Assembly: GCF_001540865.1 (NCBI RefSeq)
Contig: NC_033637.1
Span: 10,285,078-10,349,077, forward strand
Length of the DNA stretch: 64,000 bases
Direction: 5' to 3'
From: Ananas comosus
Lineage: Eukaryota > Streptophyta > Magnoliopsida > Poales > Bromeliaceae
Shown here: piece by piece, positions 35,099 through 46,759 of the stretch
How the letters are laid out: each line of letters begins with the position of its first letter
Position numbering within the stretch: the first letter of the stretch is position 1
The notes under the pieces: model-generated
What the model was told of the DNA's origin: nothing
Seen by the model: only the letters and a program-made list of their open reading frames with translations
Databases searched by the model: none
Program-made: the position numbers and the translations under genes

Positions 35099-36560
35099 TT
35101 CTTTAAACTATCATAAATATATAACCATTTTTAAATTTTCTTATAAATATATATTATTATTCCATACTATATTATAAAATATTAATTTTTGGACCAAATT
35201 AAGTAGATATAAGTTTTTAAATTTTATTTTTTAATTAAAAATAAAATTAGAAAAAACTAATAATAAATAAAATTAAAAATTAAACTGATGAACAAAAAAA
35301 TGAAAAATAAAAAGAAAAAATCCAGCCGATTTGTTGAGAATTGGACGGGTTAACCAGTTCGCTTATTGAACTGCCGAACCGAACGGTTCAAAATGAGTTT
35401 TTTCACTTATTTGATTCAAATGATAGAACTGAACTGTTTTATTAACTCGATTATGATCGAGCAGGTCCAATCGGCCGATTCAACTTGCGTCTTTATAAAA
35501 TATTGAATATGTGGTGACAAGAATCTTTACATCTTATTAAAATTTGAGGAGCAAAATGAAATTAACTCAAATTTATGGACTAGCAATGCAATTTACCCCA
35601 CTAATATTAAACACTTTTTTTCGAACTAATATATAAACATGTGCATTAAAAAAATAATAATAAAAAATTTGTACATTAGGTAGGCTACGCGTGGTTCTAT
35701 GCATAGGGGCAACAAAACTAATCCTGCATTCAAAAGTCTAAGGGTATTTTAGTAATTTAATAAATATAATAATAAAATAGTACATCCCCTTCGCCCAGTA
35801 AAGTTAAAAAAAAAAAGAAAAATTAAAAAGCGTCTCAAAATCCTAGTATGGGAAAGATTAAAAAAATGTAAAAATTAAATTAATACGGTGCACTTCGGTG
35901 TAACCGTTACGTATCACTGTTGTGTGTGGCATAAACCGATGGACCGGGTCCACCACATAAGTAGTGCACTCATTATTTAAGGCAATTTATTCAATTATTT
36001 GCATTACTTTACCAACTTTAATTTCTGCTACATCTTAATAAAAAAAATTATGAAAAAAAATTAAATATCTGTACAAATAGTATAAAATATACACCGTTTA
36101 TATATATTTTATATAATTTTTATAGTATATTGTAATATATTATATTATTTTTGCGTAATATACTATACTATTCGTAATTTAGTGTAAAAATAATATAAAA
36201 TATGTATTAATAATACATATGTTGCACTACTTATACAGATATTGCACTATTTGAGAGGATGTTATACTTTTTCATCTTATTAATTATATTTTATTCTTTT
36301 TATTTTGTTTTGAATGAGAATTCTCGTTTCACGAGAAAGATAATGTAATTATGGTTTTGCAGTTGTTATTTCTAAAAAATTTGACACTTAATGGTTTAAT
36401 AGTTGTATTTTTTTAGGCATTTAAAACACGTAATTTTTATGCATTTGGAAAGAAGGGTAGTTTGGTCATCTTTCTGAAAATTTGGCCCGATTCTGCAAAA
36501 TTCAAAAAGACAGCCTACTTTTGCAACAGCTCAAAATTAATAGATTTTTTTATACAAATT
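35099..36560. other. AT-rich intergenic region
   Basis: No gene, RNA gene or clear repeat ends were seen. The region leads into the roughly 3.2 kb repeat array. Confidence 0.5.
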
Positions 36561-37117
36561 GGCTTTTTTTTCGTACAAATGACCATAGTAAATTTATATT
36601 TAATTATTTAGTCTTTTTTTGCCACGCGAGTGCTATTTTAGTATTTTTAAGTTGAACACGGTGATTCAATCGTCGTGCTCATATTCACATTTTCGTCTCT
36701 GATTTTTAACTTAGAGCTATAAAAAATAAAAAATAAAAAAATACGGTAGTTCAATCACTATGTTTTAACACGGTGTTTAAATCACTATGTTCAACTTAAA
36801 AACATCATTTAGACACTTGCGTAGAAGGCAGAGGGTTATTTTTGTAAATATAAATTTGTCAGAATCAATTTATATATTAAAAAAAAAACTTTGTGAGGGC
36901 TAAATGCAAAATTAAAAAAAAAAACCTATAGTTGGTCTACGCATGATGTGGTGCACATGGTCTACGTAACAATTAAAAATGAACGAGTCAAACATGGGAC
37001 TCGTGATATGTAACCGTTACACCGAAAGAAACGTTATAATGTGAAAAGGTCGCGTCCAAGGTAGTGTGTGACCTCACTCCTCGAGCCCCGTCCCCGCTAA
37101 ACACCCACTAATTGCTC

Positions 37118-37127
37118 GCCACGTGTC
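37118..37127. promoter_or_regulatory. Conserved CACGTG (G-box-like) core, unit A
   Basis: GCCACGTGTC lies inside a roughly 60-bp block (CACCCACTAATTGCTCGCCA and onward) that is nearly identical in all three units, while surrounding DNA has diverged. CACGTG is the core of plant G-box/ABRE sites. Function here is unproven. Confidence 0.45.
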
Positions 37128-37699
37128 CCTCCCACCTCGTTCGCATAAAAAAAGTATACGTGTACGTTTTCCTTTATTTACAACTAATCACGATGCGTGG
37201 AGCCCGTGAGTAACTTAATTAAGTTCCTTATTAGCTTTTTTCAAAAAAATTAATTTTAAAAAAATAATTAAGATATTATATTTTAAAAAAGTTTTTCATC
37301 TATTTGACTGTTAAAAATTTAGCTTATTAATTTTTTTTTCTGATTTTGTGAAATCTAGTATTTTTATTATTTTTATTTTTTTTCAAAAATGAAATATTAA
37401 TTTTTTATAAGATCTGAAAAAATATTTTTTTTCTAATACCTAGAAAAAAATAGTTTATTGGGAAAATTTTTAAAATATTTATTAAAAATAATTTTTTTTA
37501 TTTTAAATTTTTTTAATAAAATAAAAGCGTGGGAAAGAATATTTTTTATGATTTTTTAAAATATTTTAGCATGCTTTTTTAAGGAACCAAACACATCTTT
37601 GATAGACCACGACAATAAATATAAAATTTTAAAATTAAATAAATATTTATAAATAAGTAAAAGTTTAGGTGATTTTGATATATTTAATCTCAACCATTT

Positions 37700-38140
37700 A
37701 GCACCGGAGTGCCTCATGGAATTCTTGAATTGTTCATTGAATTGTCGATAGATATAAAATTTATTAAGTTTATGAACAATACTACACATATATATATACT
37801 GCAAACTCGATATAAATCATACATCCCACCCTAAATATAAGTAAGCGTTACTGTAATAAAAGTGTGATGATATTTTGCATATCCACTTAAGATGTGCGAA
37901 ATTCATGAACAGTTCAGTAAATCGATGACAAATATAAAATTTCTAAAATTTGGATGATTACTCATAAACAAAAAAAAAGAAGATAATTCTAATACATTTA
38001 ATTCTAATTATAAATAAAATACATGTTTTATTCTAAGCAAGCGTTTTTACAATAAAGGTGTCGCGCCACTTTGCATTTATAGGCTCAAGAGGTAGGAACC
38101 TCGTGAGTAGTTCAATGAACCGACAAAAATAAAAAGGATT
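37700..38140 (+). repeat. Satellite-like sub-repeats (about 195 bp), unit A
   Basis: Two clear sub-repeats start near 37842 and 38037, each with AAGCGTTacTgTAATAAAgGTGT, then CACTTTGCAT, AAGAGGTGCGAAACTCGTGA-like and AGTTCAaTGAAtCG. A third, weaker version begins near 37690. Matching sets lie at 41030-41420, 42840-43140 and 44190-44620. Confidence 0.65.
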
Positions 38141-38566
38141 AAGTTTTAAACAGCTATTTATATTTAAATGAAAGTAAATTTAGATTTTTTTAGCTAAAAA
38201 TATAAAAAATTTTCTTATAACTTTTTTTCTACTTTTTACTCCCTATGGTATCAGTGGAGATGACAAAATAATCAAATTGTCATTATTTCTTCTATAAAAA
38301 AAACTTAGTATATTGCTGTTATTTTGAAGAATATTTTTGGTATAAATTATATGATATGAACGGAACTCTGGTGAAGGGGAGCTTAATGCAACAACTTAAA
38401 ATTTTAAAGGAGCAAAATATAGGTTTTTGAAAGTCTGGGAGGAAAAGTGAAAATACGGGCATTTACAAGGAAGTTTTATGTAATTTAACCAATTTTATAT
38501 GCAGAATCTAGTCAAATACTAATGCAGACAAAGAAAAAAAATTCAAGTGAACCTGATTTTTTTATA

Positions 38567-39440
38567 GGAATAATATCATAGATGCCCTTTTAGAAACTAT
38601 TAATTTCATCAATACCCTTCTAAAATTGATAATATCACAAATACCCTCCAATATGTTAAAAATTATCATAAATACCCTTCATTAGTTAAAATCCGTTAAG
38701 GCCTGTATGAAACGGAGTTAAATTTTCAAAATACCATTTTTACCCTTTATCTCTTATTAATAGTAGAAATACTAAGAGGTATTTCAAGATATTTTTTGTA
38801 AATTTAAATTTGAGTATTTAATATATACATATTAAATTAAATTATTAATATATATTAATTATTAAAAAATATAAAAATTATATTTTATATATAGTATGTT
38901 TTTATCTTATTTTGGTTTTGTTTTTTGGTTTCGGATTTCGGTTCAGCTTCAGTTTAAATATAGACCAAACGTATAACTGAATTTAAATATGGATAATTCC
39001 TGAACATTTTTTTTCATTTAAATTTTTATATATAATTATTTATTCAATAAAATATAAATAGAGCCACTAGATTTGATAAAATTATCAAAAAATTAAAAAA
39101 TTCTCATTTTTTTATACACTGAAATTAGTTAATTTTTTAAAAAACTAAAAGTTAATGGGATATCACCTAAAAAAATAAAAGTTGAGGGAGCTGTTTCAAA
39201 ATGGCATATATATAGTTGAGGGGGTCTCCATACATTTTTACTTAAGAGAAACTTTAAGTCATTTTAAAATTTAACCCAGCTTTAACCATTTAATAACTAT
39301 GGTAAAGCTAACATAACTAACAGTAAGGGTATTGATGATAATTTTCTATATTTATAGGGGTATAGGTGATATTTTAAACTTTATAAGGATATCTATGATA
39401 TTTAAGACTTTGGGAGGGGTACCCATGAAATTGCCCCTTT
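38567..39440. mobile_element. Fold-back MITE in unit A
   Basis: AATATCATAGATGCCCTTTT at the left pairs with the complement region GGTACCCATGAAATTGCCCC at the right. Pairing continues through ATCATCAATACCCTTAC-type blocks. The interior carries extra AT-rich sequence that may be nested. Boundaries are approximate. Confidence 0.5.
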
Positions 39441-39829
39441 TTTATAAATCTTTTATTCAAAAGTTAGGATATATTTTACCATCTTTTGTTGAGAATAAAT
39501 ATAGTAGTTTACAAAAGATATGGTAATTCAAATTTACTTTAGTGAGTGAACAAACTAAATTTATATATAATTAAATTTACATTTACATTAAGATTTAAAC
39601 TACAAAAAACCAAACAACTTTTGAGGGTGTTTTTGGTAACTTGAAAAGGAATTTTTTTCTTAAAAAAAAAAGCTTTTCCCCAAATTTTTTGTTTGCCATT
39701 TTCAGTTTTTATTTAAAAAATCAAAAAAATAACAATACTACTTTTGTATAAAAATTCAAAAGTAGTTTCCTAGAGCTAAACCCCTACTTTTCTTTTTTTT
39801 TTTTAACCCCCCCTCAAAACTTTTTTTTG

Positions 39830-40127
39830 TACAGATGACCATAGTCAATTTATATTTACATATTTAGTCCTTTTTTGCCGCGCGAGTGCCATTTTGGTAT
39901 TTGTTAAGTTGAACAAGATGATTCAATCGCCGTGCTGATCATATTTACATCTTAGTCTCTCATTTTTAATTCAGGACTATAAAAAATATAAAAATAAATA
40001 CGACAGTTCAATCGTCATATTTTAACACAATGATTGAATCACTGTGTTCAACTTAAAAACATCATTTAGGCACTTGCGTAAAAAATAAAGAGTTATTTTT
40101 GTAAATATAAATTTGTCAGGACCAAGT

Positions 40128-40159
<32 letters not shown>

Positions 40160-43100
40160 CTTTGTGAGAGCTAAAAACGAAGGGAAAAAAAAAAGAAAAA
40201 ACCTATAATAGGTCTACTCATGACGTGGTGCACATGGTCCACGCAACGATTTGGAATGCGGAGTCAAACATGGGACTCGTGTATGTAACCGTTACACCGA
40301 AGAAGCGTAACGTGAAAAGCCGCTAAACACCCACTAATTGCTCGCCACGTGTCCCTCCCACCTCGTTTACATAAAAGAGAGTACACGTATACTTTTTCTT
40401 TTACAACTAATGAATGCGTGGACCCCGTGAGTCACTTAATTAAGTTCCTTATTAGCTTTTTCCAAAAAAATTAATTTAAAAAATTGTTTTTTTTAAAGTT
40501 TTTCATCTATTTGACTTTTAAAAATTTAGCTTATTTAATTTTCTTTTCCTGATTTTATTAAAACTAGTATTTTTATTTTTTTAATTTTTTTCAAAAATGA
40601 AATATTAATTTTTATAAGATCTGAAAAAAATATTTTTTTTCTAGAAAAACTAGTTTTTATTGGAACCAAAGGAGGATGGTAAATTAGAAAAGAAATTTTC
40701 TATGAAACTTTTTTAACATTTGATTTCTCTGAAAATATTTGGAAAAATAATCTTCTGAGCGAAAAATAAATTTTTATCTATTTAAATGCATAGAAAAAAT
40801 ATTTTATTGGGAAATTTTAAAAAATTTTATTAAAAATGATCATTTTATTTAAAATTTTTTAATAAAATAAAAGTGTCGAAAAGAATATTTTTTATGATTT
40901 TTTAAAATAATTTAGTATGCTTTTCTAAGGAACCAAGCACCCTTTGATGAACCACGACAATAAATATAAAATTTTAAACTTAAATAAATATTTATAAATA
41001 AGTAAAAGTTTGATATATTTAATCTCAACCAATTAGCATCTTAATATTATGAACAATACTACATATATATATATATATACTGCAAACTTGATATAAATTA
41101 TATATCTCACCCTAAATATAAGTAAGTGTTACTGTAATAAAAGTGTCATGGCACTTAATGTATCCACTCAAGAGGTGCGAAACGCATGAGTAGTTCGGCG
41201 AATCGGAAACAAATATAAAATTTTTAAAATTTGGATGATTACTCATAAACAGATAAAAAATAAGATAATTTTAGTACATTTAATTCTAATTATAAATAAA
41301 ATACATGTTTTATTCTAAGCAAGCGTTTTTCTAATAAAAGTGTCACGCCACTTTGCATATATATATATGCTAAAGATGTGGGAACCTCGTGAGTGGTTCA
41401 ATGAACCGACAAAAATAAAAAAAAAAAATAAATTTTAAATAGCTATTTATATTTAAATAATAGTAAATTTAGAATTTTTTAGCTAAAAATATAGAAAATT
41501 ATTTTATAAATATTTTTTTTTCATTTTTTTTCTCCTAACTTTAAATAACTTTAAAAACCTACCTTTTACTCCCCACGATATCAGTGGAGATAACAAAATG
41601 ATAAAATTATTCTCATTTTTCCTGTAAATTTTTTTTTTTGTATATTTCTGTTATTTTGAAGAATATTTCCGGTATAAATTATATGAAATGGACGAAATAA
41701 TGATAGAACCATGACAGAGGGGGGGCTAAATGCAACACCTTGAAATGTTGAGAGCTAAATATGAATTTTTGAATGTTAGAGAAGGAAAATAAAAAATTAG
41801 ATATTTATAATTTTTTTTTTCTATTTTGACATATTTAATCGAGAGGTACGAAATCCGTGAACAATTCGATGAACTACTAATAAATTATTCTTGGGTAATT
41901 GTACCAATGACAACTAATTCTTTACAAATATTTTATTTTGACCCCTAGCTATTTAATAAAAGTGAATTTAATACTCCAGAAATATATCAAATTAATTAGC
42001 ATATTTCGACATTAAATTTACTGACGAAAAATGACCTGAATAAATACAACGTAGGTATGTTTTTGAACCCATTATATGGACCAAAAGATGCGAATTAAAG
42101 CTTACTATTTCATAACAAAGCTCATTTTAATAGCAAATATCAGTGCCAAGTAAAAGGAGTAATTTTGAATTAATTAACGCCTCGTTTGTTGTCGGAAAAA
42201 AAAAAAACTATTCTAAACTTTAATATCCCACGACAAACACGTGATACGAGATACGACACGACTCGACTCAAACAGTTTCAAAAAAAGAGAACGGATACAA
42301 GATGAATAATAATATATATTTAATATGTATAAAATATTAATTTTATTAAAATATTATTATATTTTAATACGAATCAAAGTAAATAAAATTTTAAAAGAGT
42401 TGTTTTTTTAAAAGAGTTGTTTGGATAGTCTTTATAGAATTCCAAAATACAAAAAAAAATGTTCTATTCTTATATAATTTTGGGGTAAAATAAAAGAAAA
42501 AAGATCAAACTTATAAAATATTGAAGTAAAGATTGAAACTTCTCTCCCTTTGTATAAAGAGGTAATTTTCTGTAAAGTTGAAAATAACTTTTTATGATTT
42601 TTTTTATGATTTTTTGTAAATTTTTGTAAAGTTCAAAATCATGTATTTTCTTTTTGTAAAAAAACTAAAATTGTGGAAAAGAATATTTTTAATATTTTTT
42701 TAAAAAATAATTTTGTATAATTTTCTAAGCAACCAAGCACCCCTTTGATGAATCACAACAATAAATATAAAATTTTTAAAATTAAATAAATATTTATAAA
42801 TAAATAAAAGTTTACGTGATTTTGATATATTTAATCTTAATCAATTAGAACCTGCGTGGCGTGAAATTTTTAAATTGTTCATTGAATTGTATATAAAATT
42901 TGTTAAGTGTATGAACAATGCTACATATACACTACAAACTGGATATAAATTATACATCACACCCTAAAGAGAATGTACGCTTAATATTTCTTTAAGTGTA
43001 TATGCCGTTTTATAAATTGACAAAAATTCTAATAAGAAAACTTACATTACTGTTAAGTAAGTGCTACTGTAATAAAGGTGTCATGACACTTTGTGTATCT

Positions 43101-43279
43101 ACTCGAAAGGTGCGAAACTCGTGAGCAGTTCAGCGAATCGGTCACAAATATAAAAAGTTTTAAAATATAGATGATTATTCATAACCAGATAAAAATTAAA
43201 ATAATTCTAATACATTTAATTTTAATTATAATTAAAATACACGCTTTATTCTAAGAAAGCGTTTTTGTAATAGAAGTTT
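39830..43279 (+). repeat. Repeat unit B of the 3.1-3.2 kb array
   Basis: The unit repeats the landmarks of unit A, from GTACAGATGACCATAGT (39830) through CCTATAATAGGTCTACTC (40203) and the CACGTG block (40344-40353) to two sub-repeat sets (41030-41420 and 42840-43265). An internal duplication explains the second set. An AT microsatellite lies at 40126-40154. There is no gene. Confidence 0.75.
40344..40353. promoter_or_regulatory. Conserved CACGTG core, unit B
   Basis: GCCACGTGTC sits 3226 bp downstream of the unit A copy, within the same near-identical block. Confidence 0.45.
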
Positions 43280-43473
43280 TCCAAAAAAAAAAAAAAGGCC
43301 TATAGTTGCTCTACGCATGACGTGGTGCACATGGTCCACGTAACAATTTGACTCAAACATGGGACTGTGATATGTAACCGTTACACTAAAGAAACGTGAA
43401 AAAGGTTGCGTCCAAGGTAGCGTGTGACCTCACTCTTTGAGCCCCATCCCCGCTTAACACCCACTAATTGCTC

Positions 43474-43483
43474 GCCACGTGTC
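43474..43483. promoter_or_regulatory. Conserved CACGTG core, unit C
   Basis: GCCACGTGTC sits 3130 bp downstream of the unit B copy, within the same near-identical block. Confidence 0.45.
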
Positions 43484-45654
43484 CCTTCCACCTCGTTTAC
43501 ATAAAAAAAAGTACACGTATACTTTTTCTTTTACAACTAATGATGCGTGGACACGTGAGTAACTTAAGTTGCATATGTCTTTTTCAAAAAAAATTAATTA
43601 AAAAATTAATTAAAAAATTATGTTTTTTTAAAGTTTTTCATCTATTTGACTTTTAAAAATTTAGCTTATTCAAAAATTTTGTTTTCTGATTTTGTGAAAA
43701 CTAGTATTTTTATTTTTAAAATTTTTTTTCCAAAAATGAAATATTAATTTTTATAAGATCTGAAAAAATATATATTTTTTCTAAAAATAAAAACTAGTTT
43801 TTATTGGAACCAAAGGATTGATAAACTAGAAAAGAAAATTTCTATGAAATTTTTTTTTCTGATAAAACCTTTTTTACGTTAGATTTTTCTGAAAAGTTTT
43901 TGGAAAATAATTTCCTCAGCAAAAAATAAATTTTTTTTTCTATTTAATACCTAGAAAAAAATAGTTTATTGGGAAAATTTTTTAAAAAATTATTAAAAAT
44001 GATATTTTTATTTTAAATTTTTTAATAAATAAAGTGTGGAAAAGAATATTTTTTATGACTAATAATTTATTTTGCTTTTCTAAGGAACCAAGCAACTTTG
44101 ATGAGCCACAACAATAAATATAAAATTTTTAAAATTAAATAAATATTTATAAATAAGTGAAAGTTTAGGTGATTTTGATATATTTAATCTCAACCAATTA
44201 GCACCTTAATGGTGTGAAATTCTTGAATTGTTCATTGAATTGTCAATAGATATAAAATTTATTAAGTTTATGAACAATACTACATATATATATACTGCAA
44301 ATTCGATATAAATCATACGTTCCACCCTAAATAAAAGTAAGTGTTACTGTAATAAAAGTGCGATGGCATTTAGCATATCCACTTAAGAGGTGCAAAACTC
44401 ATAAGCAGTTCAATGAATCGGTGACAAATATAAAATTTCTAAAATTTGGATGATTACGCATAAACAGATAAAAATTAAGATAATTCTAATACATTTAATT
44501 CTAATTATAAATAAAATACATACTTTATTCTAAGCAAGCGTTATTATAATAAAGGTGTCACGCCACTTTGCATATATGCTCAAGAGGTGGGAACCTCGTG
44601 AGTAGTTCTATGTATGGACAAAATTTTTTTAAAAAATTTAAATATGCAGTTATTTTTAAAACTTAAATAAGAGAAAATTTAGATTGTTTTTAGCTAAAAT
44701 ACAAAAAAATATATTTTTTAAACTTTTCCTTCCTCACTATTAAAAATCTATCGTTTGCTCCTTAAAAATTTCAGAAATATTTATAAAAGAGTACAAAATG
44801 ACGAAATTATTCTTATTTTTTATATAAAAAACTTTTAATATATTCTGTCGTTTTGAAGGATATTTTTAGTGTAAATTATAAGAAATGAACGGAATAATGA
44901 TAGAATCCTGACAGAGGAAGGCTAAATACAATAACTTAAAATGCTGATAGAGCAAAATGTAAATTTTTAAAAATTAGGAAGAGAAAATAAAAAGACGAAT
45001 ATTTGTAACAAAATCTTCTACAATTTATCTTTTTTTGACATATTTAATTATGTATTATTACTACTCAAGAGGTGTGAAACCCGTGAACAATTCGGTGAAC
45101 TACTAATAAATTATTTCTGGGTAATTGTACTGGTGACAATTAATTCTTTACAAATATTTTATTTTGACCCCTATTTAATAAATGTAAATTTAATACTTTC
45201 GAACTTTTAAAACTATACCAAATTTACATATTTCTAATTTATTGGCTAAGAATAACCTAAATAAATATCTTGTACGCATCTTTTTGATAGAAAATATCAG
45301 TACCGAGTAAAAGGACTAAATTGTGAATTAATTAACGCATCATTTGTTGTCGAAAAACACTTTCCTAAACTTTAATATCATATATATAGTCCAGCTTAAA
45401 TATTATTAGTAGTATGTAAATAATATTTATTATCAACTTTTATATTTTATAGCATTTCGGAACTGGTCTATGGTGGTCCCGGTCTAGACAATAATAACTA
45501 GTCTATTCTGTGGCCTATTGAATTCCCCGATTCGCGGGCGTGTTTAATTTATATATTACCTGAAATTACGAAAATGCCCTTCCAGTTTCATGTTTGGCAT
45601 TTCAGGAACACGTTATACGTGATACTACACAATTGGACGACTTAAAAAAAAAAA

Positions 45655-46048
45655 GGGTTAATTTCATACATGTTCCTGCAAATATAATGAATAGCAAATA
45701 TATTTCTATAAAGTTCAACTTTCATATGTTGTTCTTGTAAAAGTCCTGAAGTTTTCAAATATATCCTTACCATTAGAATCCGTTAGAAAAAATTAGTTAA
45801 CCATAGGTTAAATATTTAATCCTAGTTAGTTTTTGATATTTTTACCCTCCATATTATGCTATGGCTTTTGGAAGTATATATTTGTGATGCCAAAATTGAA
45901 AATATAAACAGTTCTTTAACGGTAACAAACCAGAGGGATATATTTGAAAAATTAAAACTTTTGTAGAAACAACATATGAAAGTTGAACTTTATGGAGATA
46001 TATTTGTCATTCATTATGTTTGCTGGGACATGTATGAAATTGACCCCC
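45655..46048. mobile_element. Fold-back MITE related to the ends of 31240-35098
   Basis: GGGTTAATTTCATACATGTTCC at the left pairs with GGGACATGTATGAAATTGACCC at the right. Pairing extends through GTTCAACTTTCATATGTTGTT and GTTCTTTAACGGTAACAAAC. The 394-bp element lacks any insert and is absent from the matching position of unit D (about 55390), which supports it being a mobile insertion. Confidence 0.8.
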
Positions 46049-46759
46049 AAAAAAAATATAGAATACAAATAAGAGATGAATAATACTAATAAAATATAAT
46101 AATATATATATTTAATATATATATATATATATAAAATATTAATTATATTGAAATATTATTATATTTTAATATGAATTAAAGTAAATAAAATTTTCATTCA
46201 TAATTCATATATTTTTGAAAATAAAATATCTACCGTACATAATTTATGTTGTCCAAAAATTATATATAATTTCATCAAAAAATCAAAAAAATTTTATTCG
46301 TATATTATATATGCATAATAAAATAAAATAATATAATATATAATTTTTTAATAGGATGCGTAATGAATCCACGTCGAGCACACATTCATGATGCCGCCGA
46401 CAAGGACACGTGATGTTTAAAAATGTCTCCATGATGCATAAATGAAGACGATTCAAATGTTTTGGATATCTGACAATGCGGTCGCGCCCGTATTCGGGCG
46501 CGCACCCGCAAAAAAATAATGTTTAGCGAAACTTTCTCAAAAAGCTGCAGAGTGCGGTACGCTCGTGGGCCGCACCACGTAGCCTGACATGGCCATTATC
46601 ACTCGGATCCGATTTTGAATTAAAAAATTATCGAATCGGAAATTTACTCTTCAGTTTGCATTTAGATTTAAGTTTAATTCTTAAGTTAGAAGTTTGTGTT
46701 TTTTCAGAGCGAATATTTGGATTTAGATTATTCAAGTCCAATACAAAACAAACCCTTTT

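Larger units (their letters stand above)
36570..39829 (+). repeat. Repeat unit A of the 3.1-3.2 kb array
   Basis: Order of landmarks: GTACAAATGACCATAGT (36574), a CCTATAGTTGGTCTACGC block (36926), the CACGTG block (37118), an AT-rich part, then ATAAATATAAAATTTTAAAATT and three satellite-like sub-repeats (37700-38140). The same order recurs in unit B about 3.2 kb downstream. No coding capacity was seen. The unit includes an additional fold-back MITE at about 38567-39440. Confidence 0.75.
43280..46745 (+). repeat. Repeat unit C of the 3.1-3.2 kb array
   Basis: The unit starts at CCTATAGTTGCTCTACGC (43300) and continues with the CACGTG block (43474), a sub-repeat set (44190-44620) and ACTACTAATAAATTATTTCT (45103). 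The tail to 46745 is matched by 54392-56160. The GTACAAATGACCATAG segment of units A and B is absent. An extra MITE is inserted at 45655-46048. No gene. Confidence 0.75.
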
